This document shows, piece after piece, positions 1 to 5,354 of a DNA stretch of 5,354 bases. Every line of letters begins with the position of its first letter. The first letter of the stretch is position 1. A program made the position numbers and the translations under genes. Source of the DNA: Anaerolineae bacterium (GTDB lineage Bacteria > Chloroflexota > Anaerolineae > Aggregatilineales > Phototrophicaceae); assembly GCA_028284565.1 (NCBI GenBank), contig JANQRM010000477.1, positions 1-5,354 of the forward strand. The letters run 5' to 3'. Under the pieces are notes generated by a model that was not told the origin of the DNA, made no database searches, and was given only the letters and a program-made list of their open reading frames with translations.

Positions 1-71
1 ATACAATGGAAGCGGGGATTAACCTGTTGATGGGTCAACCACGTCGGATTTGCAGAGATTTCCTCCGACAT
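1..71 (-). CDS. Possible 5' end of a minus-strand gene cut by the window edge (unidentified)
   Basis: Reading leftward from an ATG at 71-69 the frame stays open to the window edge for 23 codons. It begins M-S-E-E-I-S-A-N-P-T-W-L. The composition is protein-like, but the stretch is too short to assign to a family. The same frame is open upstream to a stop at 113-111, so a GTG start at 86-84 is also possible; neither start has a convincing Shine-Dalgarno sequence. It points the same way as the four-gene operon and lies about 110 bases downstream of it, so it could be a further operon member or an independent gene. An opposite-strand frame over the same bases (3-128) is also open at the edge but reads less like protein. 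An open run of this length occurs by chance fairly often, so confidence is low. Confidence 0.3.
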   Translation of the reverse strand, partial: MSEEISANPTWLTHQQVNPRFHC

Positions 72-142
72 ATCACAATTTTTCACTTGAACATAATAAC
101 GCCCTCTATCTCAAAAAGCACAGATTAATAACTAGAGTCTAT

Positions 143-177
143 AGAAAATTGGCAATGCAATCATTCCAGTTCGCCAA
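143..177 (-). terminator. Weak candidate terminator of the minus-strand operon
   Basis: Just past the stop codon of the last operon gene, the minus strand reads TTGGC, a 7-base bulge, AATG-ATTG-CATT, then GCCAA followed by TTTTCT. This can fold into a bulged hairpin of about 9 pairs next to a short U-run. The position suits a terminator, but the stem is interrupted, AT-rich and followed by only four Us. It is a candidate only; termination could instead be Rho-dependent or lie further left. Confidence 0.25.
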
Positions 178-183
178 ACCACA

Positions 184-525
184 CTACGCTCGCTTCTTTG
201 ACTTAGGGAGGCTTAACTTATAGCTTTCATCAAGCCATGCCTCCCAAAGCTCTTGTTGCATGGGTTCATCATCCGTAAATCGAGCTGTTACCCAGATTGA
301 TCCAACTTCAAACCGATCAGGGTCTTTCCGGGCTAATTCCATCGCCTGCGACATCGAATTGTTCAATTTGAACATGGCTTTATGGCGACCACCTTGTTCA
401 CCAATATACAAAAATCCTTTACCACCAACCTTAAATGAACTTTGTGTGCATGCCGTTCCTTCATCGACACCCGCATAGCTACCAGCCTTCAAGCGGATTA
501 GATAGGTTGCATCAGTCTCATTCAT
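184..525 (-). CDS. YjbR/MmcQ-like (DUF419-type) small protein, last gene of the operon
   Basis: This encodes 113 residues. The central segment FKVGGKGFLYIG (31-42), the basic-hydrophobic strand RHKAMFKL (47-54) and the C-terminal helix ELWEAWLDESYKL followed by the basic tail PKSKKRA resemble the YjbR/MmcQ family. That family is CyaY-like in fold, DNA-binding is proposed for some members, and no enzymatic activity is established. The N-terminus is shorter and less typical than usual, although a V-D-E-G-T motif (20-24) matches the family's pre-strand region. No signal peptide or membrane segment is visible, so it should be cytoplasmic. The ATG overlaps the TGA of the VOC gene as ATGA, with AGGGGA about 9 bases upstream, so translation is probably coupled. 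Proteins of this type recur beside ArsR, AHSA1 and PhnB genes in many bacteria, but the shared function is unknown. Family assignment is moderate. Confidence 0.75.
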   Translation of the reverse strand: MNETDATYLIRLKAGSYAGVDEGTACTQSSFKVGGKGFLYIGEQGGRHKAMFKLNNSMSQAMELARKDPDRFEVGSIWVTARFTDDEPMQQELWEAWLDESYKLSLPKSKKRA

Positions 526-920
526 ACCGATTCATCCCCTGCCAGCATCCATTGAATCTGATATTTATCAACCAACATTCCAAAGTTGTTTTCTAGCGGA
601 AATTGAACCTGACCACCTTCAGCAAGCCGATTGAACACCTGTTTCTGTTCAGCAGGGTCAGTAAATGTGATGAACAGGGCAAAGTTCGTCCCCTGTGCAA
701 TACCTTGACCGGGCATATCATCAGAGGCTTTGAACTGTACTGCATCAGCACGAAATTCCGAGTCGAAAATTCTATCTTTGTGCTCATCTGGAACATTACC
801 TATTGGAGATTCTCCAACCGTCTGAATCGATGCAATTTCGCCATCCAAACAATCCGCATAAAATGTAAGTGCGTCCCGGCATGTACCGGGAAATATCAAA
901 TAGGGCTTAACCTCTTTCAT
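522..920 (-). CDS. PhnB-like VOC (glyoxalase-fold) family protein
   Basis: This encodes 132 residues, the normal length for the PhnB-like branch of the vicinal-oxygen-chelate superfamily. It shows the expected order of family signatures: the N-terminal strand KPYLIFPGTC (5-14), then LTFYADCLDGEI (18-29), a central F-K-A-S-D-D-M-P-G-Q-G segment, EGGQVQFPLE (101-110) and the ending FGMLVDKYQIQWML (113-126) with the conserved tryptophan at 124. Despite the name, members of this branch are not shown to act in phosphonate metabolism, and many lack the full glyoxalase metal-ligand set; no reaction can be assigned here. The start is firm: ATG at 920-918 is preceded by AGGAG with an 8-base gap and overlaps the TGA of the AHSA1 gene as ATGA. 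The 3' end overlaps the next gene in the same way. It is probably cytoplasmic and expressed with the ArsR repressor. Confidence 0.9.
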   Translation of the reverse strand: MKEVKPYLIFPGTCRDALTFYADCLDGEIASIQTVGESPIGNVPDEHKDRIFDSEFRADAVQFKASDDMPGQGIAQGTNFALFITFTDPAEQKQVFNRLAEGGQVQFPLENNFGMLVDKYQIQWMLAGDESV

Positions 921-1390
921 GAAATGATCTCCTGTTTTTTCCTGTATTTGGGCTGACCGAGCAATTCTGCTAACTTTTCAAAACCCGCTAACCACCCTGC
1001 CATCACATACTCGCTATAAGCATCTGGCAAATTGCTCTGTGTCAGACGAACTAGGGTTTGAGAATTTTGCGCGATGAATTCGATCCGAACCATCATCACG
1101 CTATTATGATAAGAATCAGTCAATCGATATGCGAGCAATTCTGGCGGTTCATATTCCGTGATATACCCCTTGTGTTCGTAGTCACCAATCTCCTGCAAAG
1201 TCATCGTATGTGAATAATGACCGCCAACCTTAGAGTCTATTTCAGATTCCACGTTTGTAGCATAACCACACCCCCACCACAGTTGGACAAGGCTCTTTTT
1301 TATCCATGCGTCAAATACAAGGGGGCGAGGTGCATCAAATATGCGGGTGATAATCAAATGTCCATCTTCGTATGACGCGCTATGACTCAT
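917..1390 (-). CDS. AHSA1/SRPBCC (START-like) domain protein
   Basis: This encodes 157 residues from the preferred start. The AHSA1 signatures are clear: ITRIFDAPRPLVFDAW (14-29), the paired tryptophans QLWWGCGY (36-43), SKVGGHY (53-59), a G-Y-I-T-E-Y-E-P-P-E segment, and the closing helix GWLAGFEKLAELL (132-144). The fold makes a deep hydrophobic pocket for small ligands; the ligand is unknown. The frame is open 13 codons further upstream to an ATG at 1429. I chose the ATG at 1390 because it has a purine-rich GGGGAAG about 8 bases ahead, the 1429 start has no Shine-Dalgarno sequence, and family members usually begin near this point. With this start the gene overlaps the end of arsR by 11 bases. 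ArsR plus AHSA1 pairs are very common; the AHSA1 protein may bind the compound that relieves repression, which is an inference. Confidence 0.9.
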   Translation of the reverse strand: MSHSASYEDGHLIITRIFDAPRPLVFDAWIKKSLVQLWWGCGYATNVESEIDSKVGGHYSHTMTLQEIGDYEHKGYITEYEPPELLAYRLTDSYHNSVMMVRIEFIAQNSQTLVRLTQSNLPDAYSEYVMAGWLAGFEKLAELLGQPKYRKKQEIIS

Positions 1391-1727
1391 CTTTATTCTT
1401 CCCCTTTTGTTGGTTGATGTAGTCATCAATTACATCAAACTGCTGCACCCAAAACGCCATATAGTGATCAATCCAATCACGCGCATGTTCTGCTGGCATT
1501 GGGTTAATTTGGATAATTGACTCACGTCCTTTCTTTGTTCGTTTAATAAGTTGAGCACGTTCTAAGACACGGATATGCTTAGAGATTGATGGTTGCGATA
1601 TATCGTATGGTTCAGATAGTACCGTGATGTTCATCGCCCCTTTTGACAATCTCTCCAACATACTTCGGCGTGTGGCATCGGATAATGCCCTAAAAACTAA
1701 ATCGAGTTCTTCACTATATATAGCCAT
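1380..1727 (-). CDS. ArsR-family winged-helix transcriptional repressor (AHSA1-linked type)
   Basis: This encodes 115 residues, a normal ArsR length. It has the N-terminal helix LDLVFRALSDATRRSMLERL (8-27), the helix-turn-helix with recognition helix SQPSISKHIRVLERAQLI (44-61), a wing around K-K-G-R-E-S (65-70), and a C-terminal helix with W-I-D-H-Y-M-A-F-W. That last stretch is typical of the ArsR subgroup encoded beside AHSA1 proteins. There are no cysteines at all, so the classic metal-thiolate site is absent and a small organic inducer is more likely than arsenic or cadmium. The start is supported by the usual short M-x-x-Y-S N-terminus of this subgroup. There is no Shine-Dalgarno sequence before the ATG, which fits the promoter position and suggests a nearly leaderless mRNA. 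A 26-bp palindrome covering the start codon is the probable autoregulatory operator. Confidence 0.93.
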   Translation of the reverse strand: MAIYSEELDLVFRALSDATRRSMLERLSKGAMNITVLSEPYDISQPSISKHIRVLERAQLIKRTKKGRESIIQINPMPAEHARDWIDHYMAFWVQQFDVIDDYINQQKGKNKDES

Positions 1728-1740
1728 ATGGCTATATATA
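1715..1740. promoter_or_regulatory. 26-bp perfect palindrome: likely ArsR operator
   Basis: The half site TATATATAGCCAT is followed directly by its exact reverse complement, with the dyad centre between 1727 and 1728. One arm contains the -10 box of the arsR promoter; the other covers the first codons of arsR, so the start codon lies at the centre. ArsR proteins bind AT-rich inverted repeats of about this size as dimers, often over their own promoter. A repressor bound here would block RNA polymerase directly. The palindrome is seen in the sequence; ArsR binding is inferred. Confidence 0.75.
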
Positions 1741-1763
1741 CTTCAGTCAAATGATATTGTCAA
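1735..1763 (-). promoter_or_regulatory. Sigma-70-type promoter of the arsR operon
   Basis: On the minus strand TTGACA (1763-1758) matches the -35 consensus exactly. It is followed by a 17-base spacer and TATATA (1740-1735), a good -10 box. Transcription would be expected to begin around 1729-1726, on or next to the A of the arsR ATG at 1727. The mRNA would then have almost no leader, which agrees with the lack of a ribosome binding site there. Confidence 0.75.
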
Positions 1764-1806
1764 GTGAATGATGATTTTTGAGAACTAGCTGCACGAGAGG
1801 CAATTC

Positions 1807-1835
1807 TGTGGGATAATGAGCAAAGTTATCCCACA
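1807..1835. repeat. Perfect 10-bp inverted repeat with 9-base spacer
   Basis: TGTGGGATAA (1807-1816) and TTATCCCACA (1826-1835) are exact reverse complements separated by TGAGCAAAG. It sits in the spacer between the divergent arsR and 165-codon genes, about 160 bases upstream of the plus-strand start. No T-run follows on either strand and no gene ends here, so a terminator is unlikely. A binding site for a dimeric regulator, or a structured RNA element, fits better. The rest of the spacer (1741-1996) is AT-rich and shows no coding signal. Confidence 0.6.
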
Positions 1836-1897
1836 ATAATATTTTAAGGGATTCAAATTTCTTAACAATTACTTGATTTAATCTTAATGAGAAATGC

Positions 1898-1925
1898 TTG
1901 GTTTTGCCTTAGAAACATTGATAAA
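1898..1925 (+). promoter_or_regulatory. Weak promoter candidate for the 165-codon gene
   Basis: TTGGTT (1898-1903), a 16-base spacer and GATAAA (1920-1925) give partial matches to -35 and -10 boxes (3 of 6 and 4 of 6). The start of transcription would lie about 65 bases before the ATG. AT-rich DNA gives such matches easily, so this is only a candidate. Confidence 0.2.
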
Positions 1926-1996
1926 CAAGTGGTATGGTTCACGATAGACTGAAATAAGTCTCTTTATATTCAGACAATGGAAATGGTGAATGCGAG

Positions 1997-2494
1997 ATGA
2001 CGTTTGATCCCCAAAACGCTCTTCAACCAGATGAAACCCAACAGGTTGCAAAGGGTATTGTCTGTGAATGGTACTTTGACCACAGCCTCGTGGTGTATCG
2101 CGTAACCGAAGTGTCTCAACCATCCATTCAGGCTTGGGCTGATTTTGTCGTCACGACCATGCGTAATTGGGATAAAAGTAAGCCTTACCTAGCACTTCAC
2201 GATATGTCTCAACCCGGTGTTTCGCTGCAATTTGCCACCCTTGTCGGTTTCGATACAATGAATCTAGGTATCACCAATATGGGGCGTGAACAAGCAGAAA
2301 CCATCGTTGATACGTCCGAAAGTTTTTATGTTCGGATTGCCATGAACTTCAACTTATCTGTTTCCGGGCATATGAACAAAGTGTTGGCAGATAATCGCCA
2401 GCGTTCGCACCCATTTATCGAATATCGCACATTTTACAATCGTGAAAAAGCGATTGATTGGCTCGTAAAGCTCATCAATGAAAAAGATGACTGA
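1997..2494 (+). CDS. Uncharacterised 165-residue protein, possibly SpoIIAA/STAS-like
   Basis: I do not recognise this protein with certainty. It has no signal peptide, membrane span or catalytic motif that I can name. The layout alternates strands and helices: E-W-Y-F-D-H-S-L-V-V-Y-R-V (24-36), a helix with A-W-A-D-F-V, then K-P-Y-L-A-L-H-D-M-S, and a final helix REKAIDWLVKLI preceded by T-F-Y-N. A strand-helix alternation closing with a helix of the form E-x-A-x-x-W-L is reminiscent of SpoIIAA/STAS-like proteins, but this is a weak structural impression. ATG 1997 is the only good start, since the frame is closed upstream by TAA at 1955; GGTGA about 7 bases upstream is a modest ribosome site. 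It lies 83 bases before the kinase gene on the same strand, so the two could be cotranscribed and functionally linked. It begins about 270 bases from the divergent arsR operon. Confidence 0.8.
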   Translation: MTFDPQNALQPDETQQVAKGIVCEWYFDHSLVVYRVTEVSQPSIQAWADFVVTTMRNWDKSKPYLALHDMSQPGVSLQFATLVGFDTMNLGITNMGREQAETIVDTSESFYVRIAMNFNLSVSGHMNKVLADNRQRSHPFIEYRTFYNREKAIDWLVKLINEKDD

Positions 2495-2514
2495 GAAATA
2501 ATTGCTGTTTCTCA
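2492..2514 (+). other. Small hairpin at the stop codon of the 165-codon gene
   Basis: TGAGAAA (2492-2498) and TTTCTCA (2508-2514) are exact reverse complements. With a U-G and an A-U pair added inside, the RNA stem reaches 9 pairs around a 5-base loop. It begins with the TGA stop itself. The stem is AT-rich and no U-run follows, so it is a poor intrinsic terminator. It may be an mRNA 3' stabilising or processing structure, or chance. Confidence 0.35.
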
Positions 2515-2530
2515 CATCGTCATACTCACC

Positions 2531-2559
2531 TTGCTTAAAATACCGTTGGCGTGAATATT
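2531..2559 (+). promoter_or_regulatory. Weak promoter candidate for the kinase gene
   Basis: TTGCTT (2531-2536), a 17-base spacer and AATATT (2554-2559) partly match the -35 and -10 consensus (3 of 6 and 4 of 6). It lies in the 83-base gap before the kinase start. If real, the leader would be only about 12 bases long and would include the partial Shine-Dalgarno AAGTAGG (2563-2569). Readthrough from the upstream gene is an equally good explanation. Confidence 0.22.
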
Positions 2560-2577
2560 CTTAAGTAGGCATCAACC

Positions 2578-5354
2578 ATGCAAGACCTCACCGGGAAAGT
2601 CATTAAGAGTTACGAAATTCAAGAATTATTGGGGATGGGTGGGTTTGGTGCCGTATACCGTGCCAAACAAGATGTTGTCGACCGTGAAGTCGCCATCAAA
2701 ATTATTTGGCCCGCCTTCGCTAATCACCCCGACTTCATCCGCCGCTTTGAAACTGAAGCCCAAGTGGTTGCCGGACTCGAACATCCGCATATCGTTCCGC
2801 TATACGATTATTGGCGCGAACCTGACGGTGCCTATATCGTTATGCGTTGGTTGCGTGGGGGACACCTCAAAGATTTGATCCGCAAGCAAGGTATGCCAAT
2901 GGACGACATTTCGCGGATTTTGGGGCAAATCACCGCCGGGCTAACGCTCGCCCACCGCTATGGCATCGTCCATCGGGATATGAAACCCGAAAATATTCTG
3001 TTAGATGAAGACGACAACGCTTACCTCGCAGATTTCGGTATCGCCCAAATTCTACGAGAAGTCCAAGAAGCCGATGAAGACCTATTTGGGTCAATGGGGT
3101 CTCCTGCCTACGCTGCACCTGAACAAATTCGCGGCGAGACAACATCCCCCGCCTGCGACCTGTATAGCGTCGGTGTGATGCTCTACGAAATGATAGTCGG
3201 TGAGCACCCCTTCCCTGAATTAGCGGAAATGTCTCATACTGAATTGCTAGAAATGCGCTCAACAGCCACCTTGCCATCTCTAATGATTTTGCGCCCGGAC
3301 CTACCCCCAACTTTGGATGAAGTCATCCAGAAAGCCACAGCCGTCAACCCAACCGACCGCTATGGTGATGCACTCAGCATGGCGCGTGCCTTCCGTGAAG
3401 CAATGGGCATGAATGTTGGACGTAGTGGCAATGGCGCGGCTGTCCGTACCACAGCCGACCAAGATGTTATCCCCAACCCCTACAAAGGTCTACGTGCCTT
3501 CCAAGAAGCAGATGCAACCCGTTTCTTCGGGCGTGAAGGTTTGATCAAACGCTTAGTCTACCGCCTGCAAGAAGATGAGTTATATAATCGCTTCCTCGCC
3601 GTTGTTGGACCTAGTGGTAGCGGTAAATCGAGCGTTGTTCACGCTGGTTTGATCCCTGCCCTCAAGCAAGGTGCCATCAAAGGTTCAGAAGATTGGTACT
3701 ACGTTAATATGGTACCGGGCACTGAACCTTTCCAAGAACTCGAATCAGCACTGGTTGGCATTGCAGCAGATGATATTGACAATCTGATGGAAACACTGCG
3801 TCGGAACGAACACGGTTTATTACGCGCAATCGAAGAAGCATTGCCTGATAAAGAGAGCGAACTCTTACTCTTTATCGACCAATTTGAAGAAATTTTCACC
3901 CTAGTTGACGATCCTGATCTAACAGAAGATTTTCTGAAGTGTATTTTCACAGCAGTTACAGATGAAAAGAGCCGCCTCCGCCTCATCATCACACTACGTG
4001 CAGACTTTTATGATCGCCCCTTGCTCCAGCCGATTAGCAGTGCCTTGATGCAAGATCGCACAGAAGTTGTCGTCCCACTTACCACTCAAGAACTCGAACG
4101 CAGTATCGTTGAGCCTGCACGTCGGGTTGGCGTTCATCTGGATTCTGGGTTGGTTGCAGCGATTATTACCGAAGTAGTTGAACAACCCGGTGCCCTACCC
4201 CTATTGCAATATTCGCTCAGTGAATTATTTGAACGACGCGAAGGCAATCTCATCACACCCAATGCCTATCGTCAGATTGGTGGCGTTCGTGGGGCACTTG
4301 CCAAACGTGCTGACGAAATATATTCCGAATTTATCCTGCGTCAGCAAGAAGCAGCACGACAATTATTCCTGCGACTCATTACATTGGGTGAAGGTACGGA
4401 GGATACCCGCCGTCGCACGCTCTTAGCAGAAGTAACATCCGTTTCAAAAAATGAAGATATTATGCGCGATGTCGTTGATACGCTCGGCAAGTCACGCCTC
4501 CTCACCTTCGACCGCGACCCCGTTACCCGCAGCCCAACTGTTGAAGTCACACATGAAGCCATCATCCGTGAGTGGGGGCGTTTGCGTTCTTGGCTCGATG
4601 AAAGCCGTAATGATGTGCGCTTCCAACGCACCCTTGCACAGCTCACATCAGATTGGACAGACGCAGGACGCGACCCCAGCTTCTTACTTCGTGGTGTGCG
4701 TCTGGAACAATATGAAACATGGATAGAGACAACCAACGTCGCCTTGACTGAGGAAGAGGCAACATTTCTCAAAGCCAGCACAGCCGAACGCAAACGGCTA
4801 GAAACACAAGAAATTCAGCGTGTCCAATGGGAAGAAGAGCTGGAAAGACGCGCTGTCAATCGATTGCGCTTATTGGTGGGTGTGCTTTTGGTGGCATTTA
4901 TCGTCACACTAGGCTTGATGGGTTTCGCCTTTGCCCAGAGCCAACAAGCACAACAAAACGCCCTCATCTCACAGAGCCTTGCGCTAGAAGCCAGCGCAAG
5001 ACGTGCTCTCGATGAAAACAACGGTGACCTCGCAATTTCCTTGGCGATGGAAGCCAACGAGATTGATAACCCCTTGTTACAAGCACAACGCACATTAGCA
5101 GAAGTCGCGACAGCACGCGGCACACGGCGTATCTTTACCGGTCATACTGCATGGGTCACTAGCGTAGATATTAGCCCCGATAAACAGCAAGTCATCTCAG
5201 GCTCAACAGATTTCACAGTGCGCTTGTGGGATGCCAATTCTGGTGAACTCATCCACGAATTAGACGGACATAATGGGGATGTACAAGGGGTTCGCTTCAG
5301 TCCTGATGGCACAAAGGCTGTTTCTACAGCAGCAGACTTCCTCGCAATCATCTG
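2578..5354 (+). CDS. Transmembrane Ser/Thr protein kinase - nSTAND1 NTPase - WD40 receptor (3' end outside window)
   Basis: The frame is unbroken for 925 codons and runs off the window. Residues 12-275 are a PknB/Hanks-type kinase with every key motif: glycine loop G19-M-G-G-F-G24, VAIK lysine K41, helix-C E60, HRDMKPEN (132-139; D134, N139), DFG (152-154), APE (180-182), D194 and R261. A short linker leads to an nSTAND1 NTPase opening with N-P-Y-K-G-L-R-A-F (300-308) and F-F-G-R-E. Walker A is GPSGSGKSS (344-352), Walker B is LLLFIDQFEE (429-438), and TLRADFYDR (472-480) is the sensor region. PGALPLLQYSL (537-547) and V-T-H-E-A-I-I-R-E-W (657-666) mark the helical/winged-helix part. A charged helix (742-764), one membrane span (about 765-786) and WD40 repeats from about 852 follow (GH 855-856, WD 884-885, GH 897-898). 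The ATG at 2578 puts the glycine loop at the usual distance; AAGTAGG lies upstream. Likely a signalling receptor; ligand and targets unknown. Confidence 0.95.
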   Translation, partial: MQDLTGKVIKSYEIQELLGMGGFGAVYRAKQDVVDREVAIKIIWPAFANHPDFIRRFETEAQVVAGLEHPHIVPLYDYWREPDGAYIVMRWLRGGHLKDLIRKQGMPMDDISRILGQITAGLTLAHRYGIVHRDMKPENILLDEDDNAYLADFGIAQILREVQEADEDLFGSMGSPAYAAPEQIRGETTSPACDLYSVGVMLYEMIVGEHPFPELAEMSHTELLEMRSTATLPSLMILRPDLPPTLDEVIQKATAVNPTDRYGDALSMARAFREAMGMNVGRSGNGAAVRTTADQDVIPNPYKGLRAFQEADATRFFGREGLIKRLVYRLQEDELYNRFLAVVGPSGSGKSSVVHAGLIPALKQGAIKGSEDWYYVNMVPGTEPFQELESALVGIAADDIDNLMETLRRNEHGLLRAIEEALPDKESELLLFIDQFEEIFTLVDDPDLTEDFLKCIFTAVTDEKSRLRLIITLRADFYDRPLLQPISSALMQDRTEVVVPLTTQELERSIVEPARRVGVHLDSGLVAAIITEVVEQPGALPLLQYSLSELFERREGNLITPNAYRQIGGVRGALAKRADEIYSEFILRQQEAARQLFLRLITLGEGTEDTRRRTLLAEVTSVSKNEDIMRDVVDTLGKSRLLTFDRDPVTRSPTVEVTHEAIIREWGRLRSWLDESRNDVRFQRTLAQLTSDWTDAGRDPSFLLRGVRLEQYETWIETTNVALTEEEATFLKASTAERKRLETQEIQRVQWEEELERRAVNRLRLLVGVLLVAFIVTLGLMGFAFAQSQQAQQNALISQSLALEASARRALDENNGDLAISLAMEANEIDNPLLQAQRTLAEVATARGTRRIFTGHTAWVTSVDISPDKQQVISGSTDFTVRLWDANSGELIHELDGHNGDVQGVRFSPDGTKAVSTAADFLAII

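Noticed and set aside
43..69. Inverted repeat GTCGGA ... TCCGAC
   Set aside because: Only 6 bp arms with a 15-base spacer, no T-run, and inside a possible coding frame; easily chance.
3..128. Plus-strand frame open at the left edge, ending at 128
   Set aside because: It could be the tail of a gene, but the last part is not protein-like and the opposite-strand frame reads better; too short to support.
603..956. 117-codon plus-strand open frame
   Set aside because: It is opposite the PhnB-like gene and extends into the AHSA1 gene, both of which have clear family signatures and ribosome sites.
1807..1835. Reading the 10-bp inverted repeat as an intrinsic terminator
   Set aside because: No gene ends near it and neither strand has a U-run after the stem.
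1884..2123. 79-codon minus-strand open frame spanning the spacer and the start of the 165-codon gene
   Set aside because: It has no ribosome site or recognisable motif, and about half of it is antisense to the better supported plus-strand gene.
2930..3310. 126-codon open frame on the minus strand
   Set aside because: It lies wholly opposite the kinase domain, which has every catalytic motif. The translation is Arg-rich and low in protein-like patterning, as expected for an antisense shadow.
3699..3992. 97-codon Ser/Arg-rich minus-strand open frame
   Set aside because: Antisense shadow of the nSTAND1 ATPase region; composition is not that of a real protein.
4341..4793. 150-codon open frame on the minus strand
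   Set aside because: It is antisense to the STAND helical region; the Ser/Arg/Val-rich translation reflects the complement of the real codons and shows no family motif.
2578..5354. Calling the kinase-STAND-WD40 gene an anti-phage defence system
   Set aside because: No defence genes, phage genes or mobile elements are visible nearby, and the predicted external sensor suits ordinary signalling at least as well.

Overview
The window looks like chromosomal DNA of a free-living bacterium with moderate GC content. The best guess is a member of the Chloroflexota (Anaerolineae-like). That guess rests mainly on the large protein at the right, because fusions of Ser/Thr kinase, nSTAND1 NTPase, membrane segment and WD40 repeats are common in that phylum. 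They also occur in Cyanobacteria, Actinobacteria and Planctomycetes, so the assignment is an inference. No tRNA, rRNA, CRISPR array, insertion sequence or phage gene was seen.

Left half, minus strand (about 184-1763): a compact four-gene operon read right to left. In transcription order it encodes an ArsR-type repressor, an AHSA1/SRPBCC ligand-binding protein, a PhnB-like VOC (glyoxalase-fold) protein and a small YjbR/MmcQ-like protein. Each gene overlaps the next by 11, 4 and 4 bases, so translation is probably coupled. A consensus-like promoter (TTGACA, 17 bp, TATATA) lies directly in front of the repressor. A perfect 26-bp palindrome covers both its -10 box and its start codon. This layout suggests autorepression and a nearly leaderless mRNA. 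At the far left edge there may be the start of one more minus-strand gene, with weak support.

Middle (1741-2577): a non-coding spacer with a perfect 10-bp inverted repeat around a 9-base loop, then a plus-strand gene for a 165-residue protein of unknown function that may have a SpoIIAA/STAS-like fold.

Right half (2578 to the window end): an uninterrupted plus-strand reading frame of 925 complete codons that runs off the window. It encodes a protein kinase with all catalytic motifs, an nSTAND1 ATPase with Walker A and B motifs, a juxtamembrane charged helix, one membrane span and the first two WD40 repeats. The likely role is a membrane-anchored signalling receptor: the WD40 part senses, the STAND module acts as a nucleotide switch and the kinase gives the output. 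Its ligand and targets cannot be read from the sequence. The small gene just upstream may be a partner.
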